64,000 bases of DNA from Streptomyces sp. IMTB 2501. GTDB taxonomy: Bacteria; Actinomycetota; Actinomycetes; Streptomycetales; Streptomycetaceae. Positions 48,060-58,100 of this stretch are shown one piece after another (positions within the stretch are counted from its first letter, which is position 1; every line of letters begins with the position of its first letter). Under the pieces are notes generated by a model. That model did not search any database and was not told where the DNA came from. It was given only the letters and a program-made list of their open reading frames with translations. Position numbers and translations under genes: made by a program. Location of the stretch: the NCBI RefSeq assembly GCF_001953885.1, contig NZ_MQUS01000004.1, positions 248,001-312,000 on the forward strand, written 5' to 3'.

Positions 48060-49246
48060 CGGCTCTCCGCTGCGAGGTCTGCGAGGTGTTCGAGGTGGGC
48101 CGCGGCGGCCCTGGCGCCGCCCGCCGCGCGGAACGCGGCGCGGATCCGGGCGGCGGCGGCCCGGTGGGCGGGGTCGGTGAGGGCGGTGTCGAGAGCCGCG
48201 CCCAGCTGGGCCGCCCGGGCCCGGCCGAAGCGGACCCGGATACCGGCGCCCGCGTCCACGACCTGTCCGGCCACCACGGGCTGATCGTCGCGGATGGGCG
48301 CGACGACGAGCGGGACACCGTGCCACAGGGCCTCGCACACGGTGTTGTGCCCGGCGTGGCAGATGACGGCGTCCGCCCGTTCCAGCAGCGGGAGTTGGGG
48401 CACCGACGGGAGGACGAGGACGTCCTTGTCGTCGGGCGGCGCCACGAGGAGGCCCCCCGGGTCGGCGATCACCGCCTGCACCCGGTCGGCTCGCTCGCGC
48501 AGCGCGGTGCGGCACTCGGCGAGGAACCGCCCGCCCGCGTCGGCGTTCGCCGTGCCCAGGGTCACCAGGACCTTCGCCCGGCCCTGGTCCAGTCGCTCCC
48601 AGGGGAAGCCGGGGCCTGCCGGGCGGTCAGCGAGGGAGGGGCCGACGTAGTGGATGTGCGGTGCCAACGGCGCCTGGGGGCCGATGAGTTCGGGTGTGCT
48701 GAACACCAGCAGCAGATGTGGTGAGTACCGGGGGTCGGCGGTGCCGGACGGGTCGCCGATGCGGGCGCGCAGCTCGGCCAGACGCCCGCTCAGCCAGGCG
48801 GCGACCTTCGGCAGCCCGTCGTAGGCGCCGCTGAACTCCGCCGAGGTGGTGGCCGAGGTGGCCCACGGCACGCCGAGGCGTTCGGCCACCAGGGCGCCGG
48901 CGAAGGCCTGCTGGTCGGCCACGACCACGTCCGGGCGGAACGCCTCGGCCGCCGCGCGGACGCCCGGTGCCATGGCGTCGGCCAGCGGCAGCAGGTACCA
49001 CTCCCAGAGAAACCTCAGCGCCTCCGCGCCCCGCAGGTCCGGCGGTCGTACGACGCCCTCGGCGCCCGGCACCGGACCCGCGCAGCCGAACACCTCGGCG
49101 TCCGCGCCCGCGAGCCGGCGCACCAGCGCCGGGTCCGCGCACACCCAGGCCACCCGGTGTCCGCGCGCGGCCAGCCGGGCGGCGACGCCGACGGCCGGGT
49201 TGACGTGCCCCGTCAGCGGCGGCACGACGAAGAGGAAGGCGTTCAT
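48056..49246 (-). CDS. Macrolide-type (MGT) glycosyltransferase
   Basis: A 396-residue GT-B fold glycosyltransferase of the UGT/MGT family. The N-terminal FVVPPLTGHVNPAVGVAARLAARGHRVAWVC is the acceptor-side start, and the C-terminal sugar-nucleotide site is ICHAGHNTVCEALWHGVPLVVAPIRDDQPVVAGQV near residues 305-340. It should add a sugar from a UDP or dTDP donor to the acyl product of the PKS pair. It overlaps both neighbours by 4 nt. Sugar and acceptor are unknown. Confidence 0.9.
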   Translation of the reverse strand: MNAFLFVVPPLTGHVNPAVGVAARLAARGHRVAWVCADPALVRRLAGADAEVFGCAGPVPGAEGVVRPPDLRGAEALRFLWEWYLLPLADAMAPGVRAAAEAFRPDVVVADQQAFAGALVAERLGVPWATSATTSAEFSGAYDGLPKVAAWLSGRLAELRARIGDPSGTADPRYSPHLLLVFSTPELIGPQAPLAPHIHYVGPSLADRPAGPGFPWERLDQGRAKVLVTLGTANADAGGRFLAECRTALRERADRVQAVIADPGGLLVAPPDDKDVLVLPSVPQLPLLERADAVICHAGHNTVCEALWHGVPLVVAPIRDDQPVVAGQVVDAGAGIRVRFGRARAAQLGAALDTALTDPAHRAAAARIRAAFRAAGGARAAAAHLEHLADLAAESR

Positions 49247-50043
49247 CCGACCCCCGCCCCGGCGCGGATCAGGTCCAGGATGTGCCCGCCGACGGCGGCC
49301 GGCGCCTCCACCAGCACCGAGTGCTCGTGCCCGGGCAGCACGACCGCCCGGTAGTCCGTCAGCAACTCCCGCTTCATTGGAACGAGTTCGGCGAGGTCCG
49401 ACTCACCGCCGTACACGCCGAGGACCGGGCAGCGTACGGCCCTGATCGCGTCCTCGGTCAGCACCCGGCTGGCGGGGATGTCCCGGCCGAGGGTGGTCTC
49501 GCGAGCGAGCCGGGCCGCGCCCTTGGCCAGCCGGGCGGTGTTGTGGCCCCGGTGCGCGATGATCCAGGCGAGGGCGTCGGGCTCGTTGTGGGCGAGTTGG
49601 GTCATGACCCGGTCGAGGATGCGGCCGAGCTTCACGGCCCAGGCGGCGGTCGCGGGTTCGGACTCGATCAGCGTCAGCGTGGCCGTCCGCTCCGGGTGGC
49701 GGGCGGCGAACCCGAAGGCGATGGTGCCGCCGTAGGAGTTGCCGACGAGGTGGACGGGCCCGGTGACCGCCAGCCGGTCGAGCAGCGCCTCCAGGTCGTC
49801 GATGTTCCGGTCGAGGGTGTAGCCGTCCGGCGGGCGCTCGCTGCGGCCGTGCCCGCGCAGGTCGTACATGACGACGTCGAGTCCGGCCGCGGCGAAGGCG
49901 GGCGCGACGGTGAAGTAGTAGCTGGCCAGGCTGTCGGTGAGCAGCCCGTGCACCAGGACGACCGTGGCGTGCGGGACGCGGCCGTCGGCCGGACCCGTGC
50001 GCTGGACGTGCAGCCGGATGCCGCCGGCGTCGACCATCGCCAC
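49243..50043 (-). CDS. Alpha/beta hydrolase, probable chain-release enzyme
   Basis: A 266-residue alpha/beta hydrolase. The nucleophile elbow is HLVGNSYGGTIAFGFA near residue 101, the acid is in LGVYGGESDLAEL and the His in VLPGHEHSVLVE near 250. Catalytic residues are complete. Between an ACP (3-nt gap) and the glycosyltransferase (4-nt overlap) it is well placed to act as thioesterase or acyltransferase releasing the PKS product; this is inference, since no ACP-thioesterase-specific motif is visible. Confidence 0.85.
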   Translation of the reverse strand: MAMVDAGGIRLHVQRTGPADGRVPHATVVLVHGLLTDSLASYYFTVAPAFAAAGLDVVMYDLRGHGRSERPPDGYTLDRNIDDLEALLDRLAVTGPVHLVGNSYGGTIAFGFAARHPERTATLTLIESEPATAAWAVKLGRILDRVMTQLAHNEPDALAWIIAHRGHNTARLAKGAARLARETTLGRDIPASRVLTEDAIRAVRCPVLGVYGGESDLAELVPMKRELLTDYRAVVLPGHEHSVLVEAPAAVGGHILDLIRAGAGVG

Positions 50044-50046
50044 GGC

Positions 50047-50367
50047 TCAGCCCGCCTGCGTGGTCTTCAGGCTCCACACCACGTACTCCACGAGCCGGCC
50101 GACCGTCAGGTCGATGATCTCGTCGAACTCCATGCCGGCGAGGAACTCGGCGAGGTTGACCCGCTGCCCGTACCGCTCCTCCAGCAGCCCGGCCAGGGTG
50201 ACGAGATCGATGCTCTCCAGTTCCAGGTCGCGGTTGAAGGTGGTGGACATGCCGATCAGCACATCGTCGTCACCGTACTCCGCCAGCACCGTGCGGAGCA
50301 TGCCAGTGACATCGGCGAGCACGGCGTCGGCGGTGGGCTGCGCCGGGGCCGGCTGGGTGGGGTTCAT
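50047..50367 (-). CDS. Free acyl carrier protein
   Basis: A 106-residue stand-alone ACP of the secondary-lipid type. The phosphopantetheine Ser is in TTFNRDLELESIDLVTLAGLLEERYG near residue 58. The C-terminal extension (MEFDEIIDLTVGRLVEYVVW) is usual. It overlaps the stop of PKS2 as ATGA, so it is made in step with that protein. With only one ACP in PKS1, this carrier may provide a second attachment site or hand the chain to the hydrolase or glycosyltransferase. Confidence 0.92.
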   Translation of the reverse strand: MNPTQPAPAQPTADAVLADVTGMLRTVLAEYGDDDVLIGMSTTFNRDLELESIDLVTLAGLLEERYGQRVNLAEFLAGMEFDEIIDLTVGRLVEYVVWSLKTTQAG

Positions 50368-53300
50368 CGGGGGGACTCCTCGGCTGCTTCGTGGGGGTGC
50401 GGATCGTCGGCTCGTCTGTCGTCGGCCGGTCCGCCGCTGACTTGTCCGTCGTCGGTTGGTCCGCCTTCGGCCGGTCCGTCTTCGGCTTGTTCGTCTTCGG
50501 TTCCGGGGCCGGTCGTCCACGCCACGACGTAGGTGCGGTCCGGCAGGGCGGGCGGATTGGTCACCGGGGCGCAGTGCACGGTGTAGACGCGTTCCAGGCG
50601 GCCGGAGACCAATAGCCGGCTGCCGTCCGGGGTGGTCTCCAGTACCGCGAAGTCCCGTGGCCGGCCGCCGAATCCGACGCCCTCGGCCTTGGCGACCGCC
50701 TCCTTGGCGGCCCAGAACCGGGTGAACCACTCGGCTTCCGTGCCGGTGCCGTCCGTCGACCGGGTGTGCAGCAGGCGCAGTTCGGCCGGGCCGAGTGCGG
50801 TGGTGAGGGTGGCCGGGTCACGCTCGGTGACCTCTTCGATGTCGATGCCGGGGCCGGGCTGCGGGGTGTGCGGCCGGACGATCGCCACGGCCGCCTCGGC
50901 GCGGTGGGCGAGCGAGACGTCCAGCGGGGGCAGGGCGCGGCCGTGCGTGCCGGTGATGCAGGGGCGGCCCAACTCGTCATTGTGGACGCGGAGTTCGGCC
51001 GGGAAGACGGGGCCTTCGCCGTGCTGCCACAGCCAGTGCCGTACGGCGTCCTTGACCGCGATCCGCCCGAGCAGCCACTGCCGCCGGCCGCGTGGCGGGC
51101 GTGCGGCGTACTCGGCCCGCTCGGCACCGCCGAGCGTGTTGCGCATGATCAGCTCGCGGGAGGCGAGGTCCGGCCAGCGCTCGTGCACCACCGCCCAGAC
51201 ACCGGGTCCGGTCTCGGACAGGGTGTGGCGCTCGGGGAAGCGTTCGACGGGCCGGGTGGTCGGGTCGTTGTCGAAGCGGCGGTCCTGCCAGCCGCCGATC
51301 ACGGCCCATACCCGGCCGTCGACGGTGAGTTCCGCGTCGGCTTCGAGGACGGTGTCGGTGAGGGAGGTGATCCGCAGGACGCATCCCACCTCGGTGCCGG
51401 GGGCCGGGTGGGGCCCGTGGAACCGTATGTGCCGCATCCGCACGGGGAAGACGACAGTCCGTTCGGTACGGGTCGCCATGATCCAGTAGCCGAGGAGCTG
51501 GCCCACGTTGTCCAGCAGGGCGCCCGGCGCGGCGGGGGCGGTGATCACACCCCGGATGTGCCGCTCGCCGAGCGCGGTGAGGTCGGTGAGGCCCTGGAAT
51601 CCGGGGCCGTGGAACATCCAGCGCTCCCGGTAGATCTGGGCGGCGGTGTGCTCGGGGCGGCGTTCGGGCGCGTCGGGGACCGGGCCGGGCGGGGGCGGTT
51701 CGGGGTGGTGCGGGGCGAGTTCGACCGTGGCGCGGGCCGTGGGCCCGAAGGCGACGGTGACGCGGTCCTGACGGACGGGGTCCGGGGTGACGGTGACCGG
51801 CACGTCGACGGGGGGTGTTGCGGTGAGCCAGCGGTCGAAGCGGGCCTCGTGCACGGCGACCGCCCGCAGCCCGGGGGCCGCCGCCTCCGCCGCGTCCATC
51901 AGATGCCGCACGATCGTGGTGGCCGGCACCACCGGCCAGCGGTCCTCTAGATCCGGCCAGCCGGGGCGTTGCGGGAAGAAGCAGTGGTCCAGGAGGTGGG
52001 GCATGGTGTGGGGGGAGACGTGGACCGTGGTGGTCGTCCGGGTCGGTCCGAGGGGGGTGGGTGCGGTGTGGGTGGGCCCGGATCGGGTCGTTGCGGCGCT
52101 GGTGTGCCCGATGCGGGTCGGAGCGGCGGCCAGTGGGGTGCGGCGGCGGCCTGCGGTGATCAGCCGGGCAGCCGTGTCGGCGGTGTCCTGCAGCAGGGCG
52201 GTCAATTCGGCGGCGATCGGGGAACGGGCGGCGAGGCCGTCCAGTTCGCTCAGGCCCGGTCCGGCCGGTCCGCCGAGGCCGGGACCGGCTGGGTGGTGCG
52301 GGGTCTCGGCAGGCGCGGCGACCGCTCCCTGGCGCAGTTCCGCGCGGAGCGTGTCGAGCAGTGGGCCGTTCAGGGAGACGAGGGCGCCGCCGAGGTCGAG
52401 TCGGATGGGTGTGGGTGGGCGGCGGCGGGACTGTGCGGGCGCCGGGGCGCGGGATGGCAGTGCCGGGACCGTCGGCGCTCCGGCCGTCCACAACGCCGTT
52501 GCCACGCGGCGCAGTTGGGACATGCCGCTGCGCTCGGGCACGTTGGCTGCGACCGTCAGGTGGTCGCGATCGCCGAGGGTGTCGTCGATCAGGGAGGTGA
52601 GCCGGCCTGGGCCCACCTGGACGAAGACCCGGTGACCGGCGTCGTACAGGGCCTCGGTCAGCTCGCGGAAGCGGACCGGTTCCAGCAGGTGCCGTAGGAA
52701 CAGCTCGCGTACCGCCGACTCGGCCTGCGGGAAGGGCGCCGCGGTGGTACCGGACCACACCGGCACGCTCGGCGGGTGCAGCCGGAAGCGTTCGGCGGCC
52801 TGCTTGATGGGTGCGAGGTACGGCTCCAGCATCGGCGTGTGGAAGCCGGACTGGAAGGGCAGCACCTGGCAGATCACCCCCTGTGCGCGCAGGGACCGTA
52901 CGAACTCCTCGACCGCCGCGCCGGGTCCGCAGACCATGGACTGACGGGGCGCGTTGTCGTGGGAGAGCACGATCCCGAAGTCCGCCCAGGACTCGGCGAG
53001 CGCGGCGCGGACCTGTGCGGCGGAGGTGCCGAGAGCGGCGAAGGCGAGACCGGGGACGGTGACCGTGTCCGGGTCGAACTCGGCCATGAACGCGTCCACT
53101 TGGTCCGGCGCGTACAGTCCCGCCGCCGCCATGGCCGTCCACTCGCCGACGCTGTGCCCGGCGACCGCGTCCGGTACGACGCCCATGCGGCGCAGCGCCC
53201 GGTCCAGCAGGCGGCCCACGCCGACGACCCCGAAGCCGTGCCTGCCCACGTCGCCGACCCGGACGTGCGTGCCGGACAGCGGGGGCAGGCCGAAGTGGGC

Positions 53301-55139
53301 GGCGATGTCGTCCGTGCGCGGGGTGAAGTCGCCTTCCAGTCCGGGGAAGACGAACGCCGGCCCGCCGCCGGCCCGGCCGAGCAGCGGGCCCGGCCGGAAC
53401 CACACATCGCTGCGCCCCTGCCAGGCGCGCTCCTTGGCTGCCGCGCGGCGCGCCAGGGCGAGCCGCTTGGCGGTCGGGGCGACGATCCCGAGCCGGACGG
53501 GACCGGCGTCGCAGTGCGGCCGGGCGGGGTCGAGCCCTGCGGCCGCCACGGCCGAGTCGTCGGTGTCGAGGAGGGCGGCAAGGCCGGCCACGCTGTCGGC
53601 AGCGAGGAGCAGGATCCGCTCGGGCTCGGTGACCTGCACGGGAGCGGGAGTGGGGGCGCGCGCGGGCACGGGCGTCGGCACGGACGCGGGCCCGGAGTGC
53701 GTACGGCGATTCGCACGGGTCCCCGGTGCCTCCTCCAGCACCACATGGGCGTTGATCCCGCCGAACCCGAAGGCGTTCACGGCGGCGCGGCGGACCGGCT
53801 GCACGGCGTCGGTCTCCCAGGGCCGGGAGCGCGCCAGGGTGCGGAAGCGGGTGGCGGCCAGGGCGGGATGCGGGTCCTCGCAGTGGAGGGTGGGCAGGAG
53901 GGTGCCGTGGTGGAGGGCGAGGGCGGCCTTGACCAGGCCCGCGACCCCGGCCGCCGGCATGGTGTGGCCGATCATCGACTTCACCGAGCCGAGGACCGGA
54001 CGGAGTTCACTGCCACCGGCGGGGCCGAACACCTCGGCCAGGGTGGCGAGTTCGGCGGCGTCACCGGCGGGAGTCGCGGTGCCGTGGGCCTCCAGCAGGC
54101 CGAGGGAGTCCGGTGCGGCGGGGTCGAGTCCGGCGGCCCGCCAGGCCTGCCGCACGGCTCTGGTCTGCCCGCCGGGGTCGGGGGCGGCCAGGCCCGCCGT
54201 ACGGCCGTCGCTGGCGATGCCCGTGCCCCGGATCACCGCGTACACACGGTCGCCGTCGCGTTCGGCGTCCGCGAGCCGCTTCAGTACGACGACACCCGTG
54301 CCCTCGCCGATGAGGATGCCGTCGGCGTCACGGTGGAAGGGGCGGACGCGCTCGGTCGGGGACAGGGCGCGCAGCTGGGCGAAGACGCTCCAGAGGGTGA
54401 TGTCGTGGCAGTGGTGCACTCCCCCGGCCAGCATCAAGTCGCAGCGGCCGGTGGTGAGTTCGGTGACCGCCTGGTCCACGGCGACCAGCGAGGAGGCACA
54501 GGCCGCGTCCACGGTGTAGGCGGGGCCGCGCAGGTCGAGCCGGTTGGCGATGCGGGAGGCGGCGAGGTTGGGGACCAGGCCGATCGCCGACTCCGGGCTG
54601 TCGGGGCCGAGCCGTTCGATGAACGCGGCGCGGATGCCGGCGAGTTGGTCGTCGGCGAGGTCGGGCAACAACTCACCCAGAGTGCGGGTCAGTTGTCCGG
54701 CCGTGCGCACCCGCTGGTCGAGGCGGACCAGGCCCGGGGTGAGATAGCCGCCGCGCCCCAGGGCCACGCCGATCCGGTCCCGGGCCGGCAGCCGTTCCGC
54801 GCCGCCCGCGTCGGCGAGCGCGGCGGCGGCCACGTCGAGGGCGATCAGCTGGTCGGGCTCGGTGCCGGGCACCGAGGCGGGCATGATGCCGTACCGGGTG
54901 ACGTCCACCTGGGCCAGGCCGTCCACGAAGCCGCCGCGCCGGCAGTACACCTGGTCGGCGACGGCGGGCCCGGCGGCCGAGCCGGGCCGGTAGTAGTCGG
55001 CGTCCCAGCGGTCCGCGGGGACGTCGCGGATCGCGTCGACGCCGTCACGCAGATTGCGCCAGTACGCGTCGAGGCCGGGGGCGCCGGGTAGCAGCACCGC
55101 CATCCCGACAATGGCGGCGGGAGTCTGACGGATCGTCAT
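50364..55139 (-). CDS. PKS2: KS-AT-DH-phosphopantetheinyl transferase
   Basis: A 1591-residue multi-domain synthase. The KS (about 6-470) has active Cys214 in VDAACASS, His352 in EAHGTAT and His392 in GHTMPA. The AT (about 590-860) has Ser663 in GHSVGEW. A Pro/Thr-rich linker with repeats follows (about 880-1040). A hotdog dehydratase-like domain (about 1041-1300) has HLLDHCFFPQRPGW (His1052) and DNVGQLLGYW (Asp1210). The last domain (about 1360-1545) is an Sfp-type PPTase with GIDIEEV near 1431 and WFTRFWAAKEAVAKAEG near 1471-1487. No ACP is fused. This KS-AT-DH-PPTase layout, beside an NMO-KS-AT-ACP-KR protein, fits PUFA/hglE-type 'secondary lipid' synthases. It starts 1 nt after the PKS1 stop. 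The product is unknown. Confidence 0.9.
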   Translation of the reverse strand: MTIRQTPAAIVGMAVLLPGAPGLDAYWRNLRDGVDAIRDVPADRWDADYYRPGSAAGPAVADQVYCRRGGFVDGLAQVDVTRYGIMPASVPGTEPDQLIALDVAAAALADAGGAERLPARDRIGVALGRGGYLTPGLVRLDQRVRTAGQLTRTLGELLPDLADDQLAGIRAAFIERLGPDSPESAIGLVPNLAASRIANRLDLRGPAYTVDAACASSLVAVDQAVTELTTGRCDLMLAGGVHHCHDITLWSVFAQLRALSPTERVRPFHRDADGILIGEGTGVVVLKRLADAERDGDRVYAVIRGTGIASDGRTAGLAAPDPGGQTRAVRQAWRAAGLDPAAPDSLGLLEAHGTATPAGDAAELATLAEVFGPAGGSELRPVLGSVKSMIGHTMPAAGVAGLVKAALALHHGTLLPTLHCEDPHPALAATRFRTLARSRPWETDAVQPVRRAAVNAFGFGGINAHVVLEEAPGTRANRRTHSGPASVPTPVPARAPTPAPVQVTEPERILLLAADSVAGLAALLDTDDSAVAAAGLDPARPHCDAGPVRLGIVAPTAKRLALARRAAAKERAWQGRSDVWFRPGPLLGRAGGGPAFVFPGLEGDFTPRTDDIAAHFGLPPLSGTHVRVGDVGRHGFGVVGVGRLLDRALRRMGVVPDAVAGHSVGEWTAMAAAGLYAPDQVDAFMAEFDPDTVTVPGLAFAALGTSAAQVRAALAESWADFGIVLSHDNAPRQSMVCGPGAAVEEFVRSLRAQGVICQVLPFQSGFHTPMLEPYLAPIKQAAERFRLHPPSVPVWSGTTAAPFPQAESAVRELFLRHLLEPVRFRELTEALYDAGHRVFVQVGPGRLTSLIDDTLGDRDHLTVAANVPERSGMSQLRRVATALWTAGAPTVPALPSRAPAPAQSRRRPPTPIRLDLGGALVSLNGPLLDTLRAELRQGAVAAPAETPHHPAGPGLGGPAGPGLSELDGLAARSPIAAELTALLQDTADTAARLITAGRRRTPLAAAPTRIGHTSAATTRSGPTHTAPTPLGPTRTTTTVHVSPHTMPHLLDHCFFPQRPGWPDLEDRWPVVPATTIVRHLMDAAEAAAPGLRAVAVHEARFDRWLTATPPVDVPVTVTPDPVRQDRVTVAFGPTARATVELAPHHPEPPPPGPVPDAPERRPEHTAAQIYRERWMFHGPGFQGLTDLTALGERHIRGVITAPAAPGALLDNVGQLLGYWIMATRTERTVVFPVRMRHIRFHGPHPAPGTEVGCVLRITSLTDTVLEADAELTVDGRVWAVIGGWQDRRFDNDPTTRPVERFPERHTLSETGPGVWAVVHERWPDLASRELIMRNTLGGAERAEYAARPPRGRRQWLLGRIAVKDAVRHWLWQHGEGPVFPAELRVHNDELGRPCITGTHGRALPPLDVSLAHRAEAAVAIVRPHTPQPGPGIDIEEVTERDPATLTTALGPAELRLLHTRSTDGTGTEAEWFTRFWAAKEAVAKAEGVGFGGRPRDFAVLETTPDGSRLLVSGRLERVYTVHCAPVTNPPALPDRTYVVAWTTGPGTEDEQAEDGPAEGGPTDDGQVSGGPADDRRADDPHPHEAAEESPR
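50391..50515 (-). repeat. Low-complexity repeats encoding the acidic tail of PKS2
   Basis: The PKS2 C-terminal tail after the PPTase (about residues 1546-1591) is rich in D, E, G and P. Its DNA is a chain of degenerate GTCGTCGG/CGGTCCG units; an 18-nt unit recurs at 50418 and 50448 with two mismatches. Confidence 0.65.
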
Positions 55140-55140
55140 G

Positions 55141-58100
55141 TCACCAGCCCGAAGCGGTGTAGACGACGGCCCGGGCCGACGGCTCGCCCCAGGCGAGTTC
55201 CCGGAGCAGGGCAGCGGTGCCCTCGTCCGGGTCGATCAGCTCGACGCCGCGCCGGGCGTACTCGCGGCCGAGTTCCGCGCCGACCATGCCGCTGTGCGTG
55301 CCGGACGGCGCCCAGGGTCCCCAGTGGACGGTCAGCGCGCGAGCGCCCGCGCGGGCGGCCCAGTCGGTGCCGAGCGCTTCGAGGGCGTCGTTGGCGGCGG
55401 CGTAGTCGGCCTGGCCGCGGTTGCCGAGGACGGCGGCGATGCTGCCGAACAGCACGGTGAACGCGGGCGTGCCGGGCAGGTCGTCCAGCGCGGCGAACAG
55501 CGCCGCGGCCCCGGCCGTCTTCGTGCCGTAGACCCGATGGAAGGACTCGGGGGTCTTGTCGGCGATCAGCCGGTCCTCGATCACGCCGGCGGCGAAGACG
55601 ACTCCGTCGAGGCGGCCGTGTTCGGCGTGGATCTCCTTGACCGCCTGCAGGACGGCGTCCCGCTCCCGGAAGTCCACCGCGCGGTAGCGGGCCTCGCTGC
55701 CGAGCGCGCCGAGCTCGGCGAGCGTCGTGGTGATCTCCCGCTGGGCGAGGATCAGTTCGGCGGCCCGGTTGATCTCGGCGGGCCGGGGCGCGCCGGGCCC
55801 GGCGGCCAGTGCCGCGCGCAGCTCGACTGGGGTGTGGGCGGCGGCGGTGCGCGGGTCCTCGCGGGCGCCGGGCCCGGCGGCCAGTGCCGCGCGCAGCTCG
55901 ACTGGGGTGTGGGCGGCGGCGGTGCGCGGGTCCTCGCGGGCGCCGGGCGCGGGGGTGCGGCCCAGCAGCTCGACACGGCACCGGCAGGCGCCGGCCAGCG
56001 TGGCCGCGAACCTCGCGGTGATGCCCCGGGCTCCGCCGACGAGCAGCACGACGGAGTCCCGGTCGAGGCCGAGCGCGGCCGCTTCGGCGGCACCGGGTCC
56101 GGCGGGTCCGGCACCGGTGGCGGCGAGCGGGCCGAGCGGCGCGGGCACCAGCTCGAACCCCTGCCGGGTCCCGGCCGCCGTCCGCAGGACCACGGGGGCC
56201 GCTTCGGGTGCGCGCAGCTCGGCGAGTACGGCGTCGGCGACGGCGGCCGGGCTGGTGTCCGCCACGGCGACGACCCGTGCGAGCAGTCCCGGGTACTCGC
56301 GGCCGACGCTGCGGAACAGCCCGTCCAGGCCGGCCGCGCGCAGGGCGCCCGCCGGGTCGGCGGCCCGGACGGCGACCAGCGAGCGGGGCTCGTGGGCGAG
56401 CGCCGCCCGGAGCACGGGGAAGGCGTCCGGCAGCACCGGGAGGTCCGGGCCGGGCAGCGCGCCGAGGTACACGACACCGTCGACCGGGCCGTCGGCCCCG
56501 GTGAGGAGGTGACTCCGGTCGAGGATCACGGTGTCGGCCCCGTGCGCCGTGAGCCGCGCCGCGACCTCGGCCGCCGCGCCCGCCACGTCTCCCAGGACGG
56601 CGAAGCGCCGACCGGACAGCACAGGGCCCTGGCCGGGGGCCGGGTCCGGCAGGGGCACGGGCCGCCGCTCGAACCGCTGGGGAGCCACGCCGAGTGCCGG
56701 GGTGTGCGACGGCTCGGGCCGCTCCTCCCCCGGCCGCCGCCCACCCGCGTCACCGGTGGACGGCGCCTCAGCCCGCCCGCCCCCGCCGGGAGACGACACC
56801 TCGCCCCGCACTCCCCAGCCGCCGATCTGCGGAGCCTCGGCCGGCCGCTCAGCCTGCCCGCCCCCCTCACCGGTGTCCGCGCCGACCCGCGCCAGGAGCC
56901 ACCCCGTCACCGCAGCCGCCGTACGTGCCTTGGCCAGCTCTTCCAGTTCCGCGTCGGCCAGGACGCGGGCGCCGTCCGCGATACCGAGGCGCTTGGCGAG
57001 TTCGCCCGCGATCTCGGCGCGCTTGATCGAGTCGATGCTGAGGTCCGCCTCCAGGTCGAGATCGGGCTCGATCATGTCGACGGGATAGCCGGTGCGCTCG
57101 CTGATGATCTGCAGGACGACCCGCTCCACGTCGTCCACCGGCTCCTCGCCGCCCGGGCTGTCCGGGCCGCCCGGTGCGGGCAACTCCGGTGCGGACGTAT
57201 GGAGTCCGGGAATCCGTGCCGGAGCCGCCGGTACGGGCGCGACCGGTGCCGGTGGTGCGGTGGCGCCGAAGTAGGTGAGCAGGACGTCGCGCTGGGCGGC
57301 GATCATCTCCCGGCTGGTGCGCAGGAATTCGGAGATGAGCGCATCCCGGTCGGCCGGGGCGCCGTACGGCTGGTCGGTGGTCACGGTCGTCTCCCTGACT
57401 CGTCGGGCCGGTGCGAGGGCACCGGGCAGGAGTGCTCCGTCGGCGGTGCGGACGAGCTGTCCGTCGACCGTCCAGCCGGGCCGCACGGGCGCCGGGGTGC
57501 GCAGCGCGTCGACGGCGTCCCGGCCCCGCAGAAGCCAGGTGGTGCGCACCGGCTGTCCGGCGACGGCGAGCTGGGCGAGGGCGTCGAGCCAGCCGTACAG
57601 GCCGCTGCCGGCGTCCGGTTCGCAGGCGACCGTGCGGTGCGGCCGGTCGCCGAGGATCCGTCCGACCAGCCGGGTGAGAACCGTGCCGGGGCCCGCCTCG
57701 ACGAAGACGCGCGCACCGGCCTCGTACATCGCCTCGATCTGGGCGGCGAAGGCGACCGGGGCGCCGATCTGGGCGGCGAGTTCGGCGCGCACCTCGTCGG
57801 GGTCGGGCGGATAGGGCGCGGCGGTGCGGTTGGCCCAGACCGGGAACTCGGGCGCCCGTACCGTCTTGTCCGCGAGCACCTTGGCGAACCGCTCCCCCGC
57901 CGTTGCGACGAGCGGGCTGTGGAAGGCGCAGGCCACGGGGATGTGCCGGGCCCCGAGGCCCGCGGCCCGCAGCAGCCGTACGGCCGTCTCCACGTCCTGC
58001 GTCGGTCCTGAGATCACCGTCTGGTCCGGCGAGTTGAGGTTGGCGGCGACGACCGAGCCGGGTGCCCCGGCCGTGTGCAGGGTGCGTACGACGGTCTCGG

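Noticed and set aside
50391..50515. Repeated GTCGTCGG units as a possible CRISPR or satellite
   Set aside because: Units are degenerate, without spacers, and simply encode the acidic tail of PKS2 in frame.
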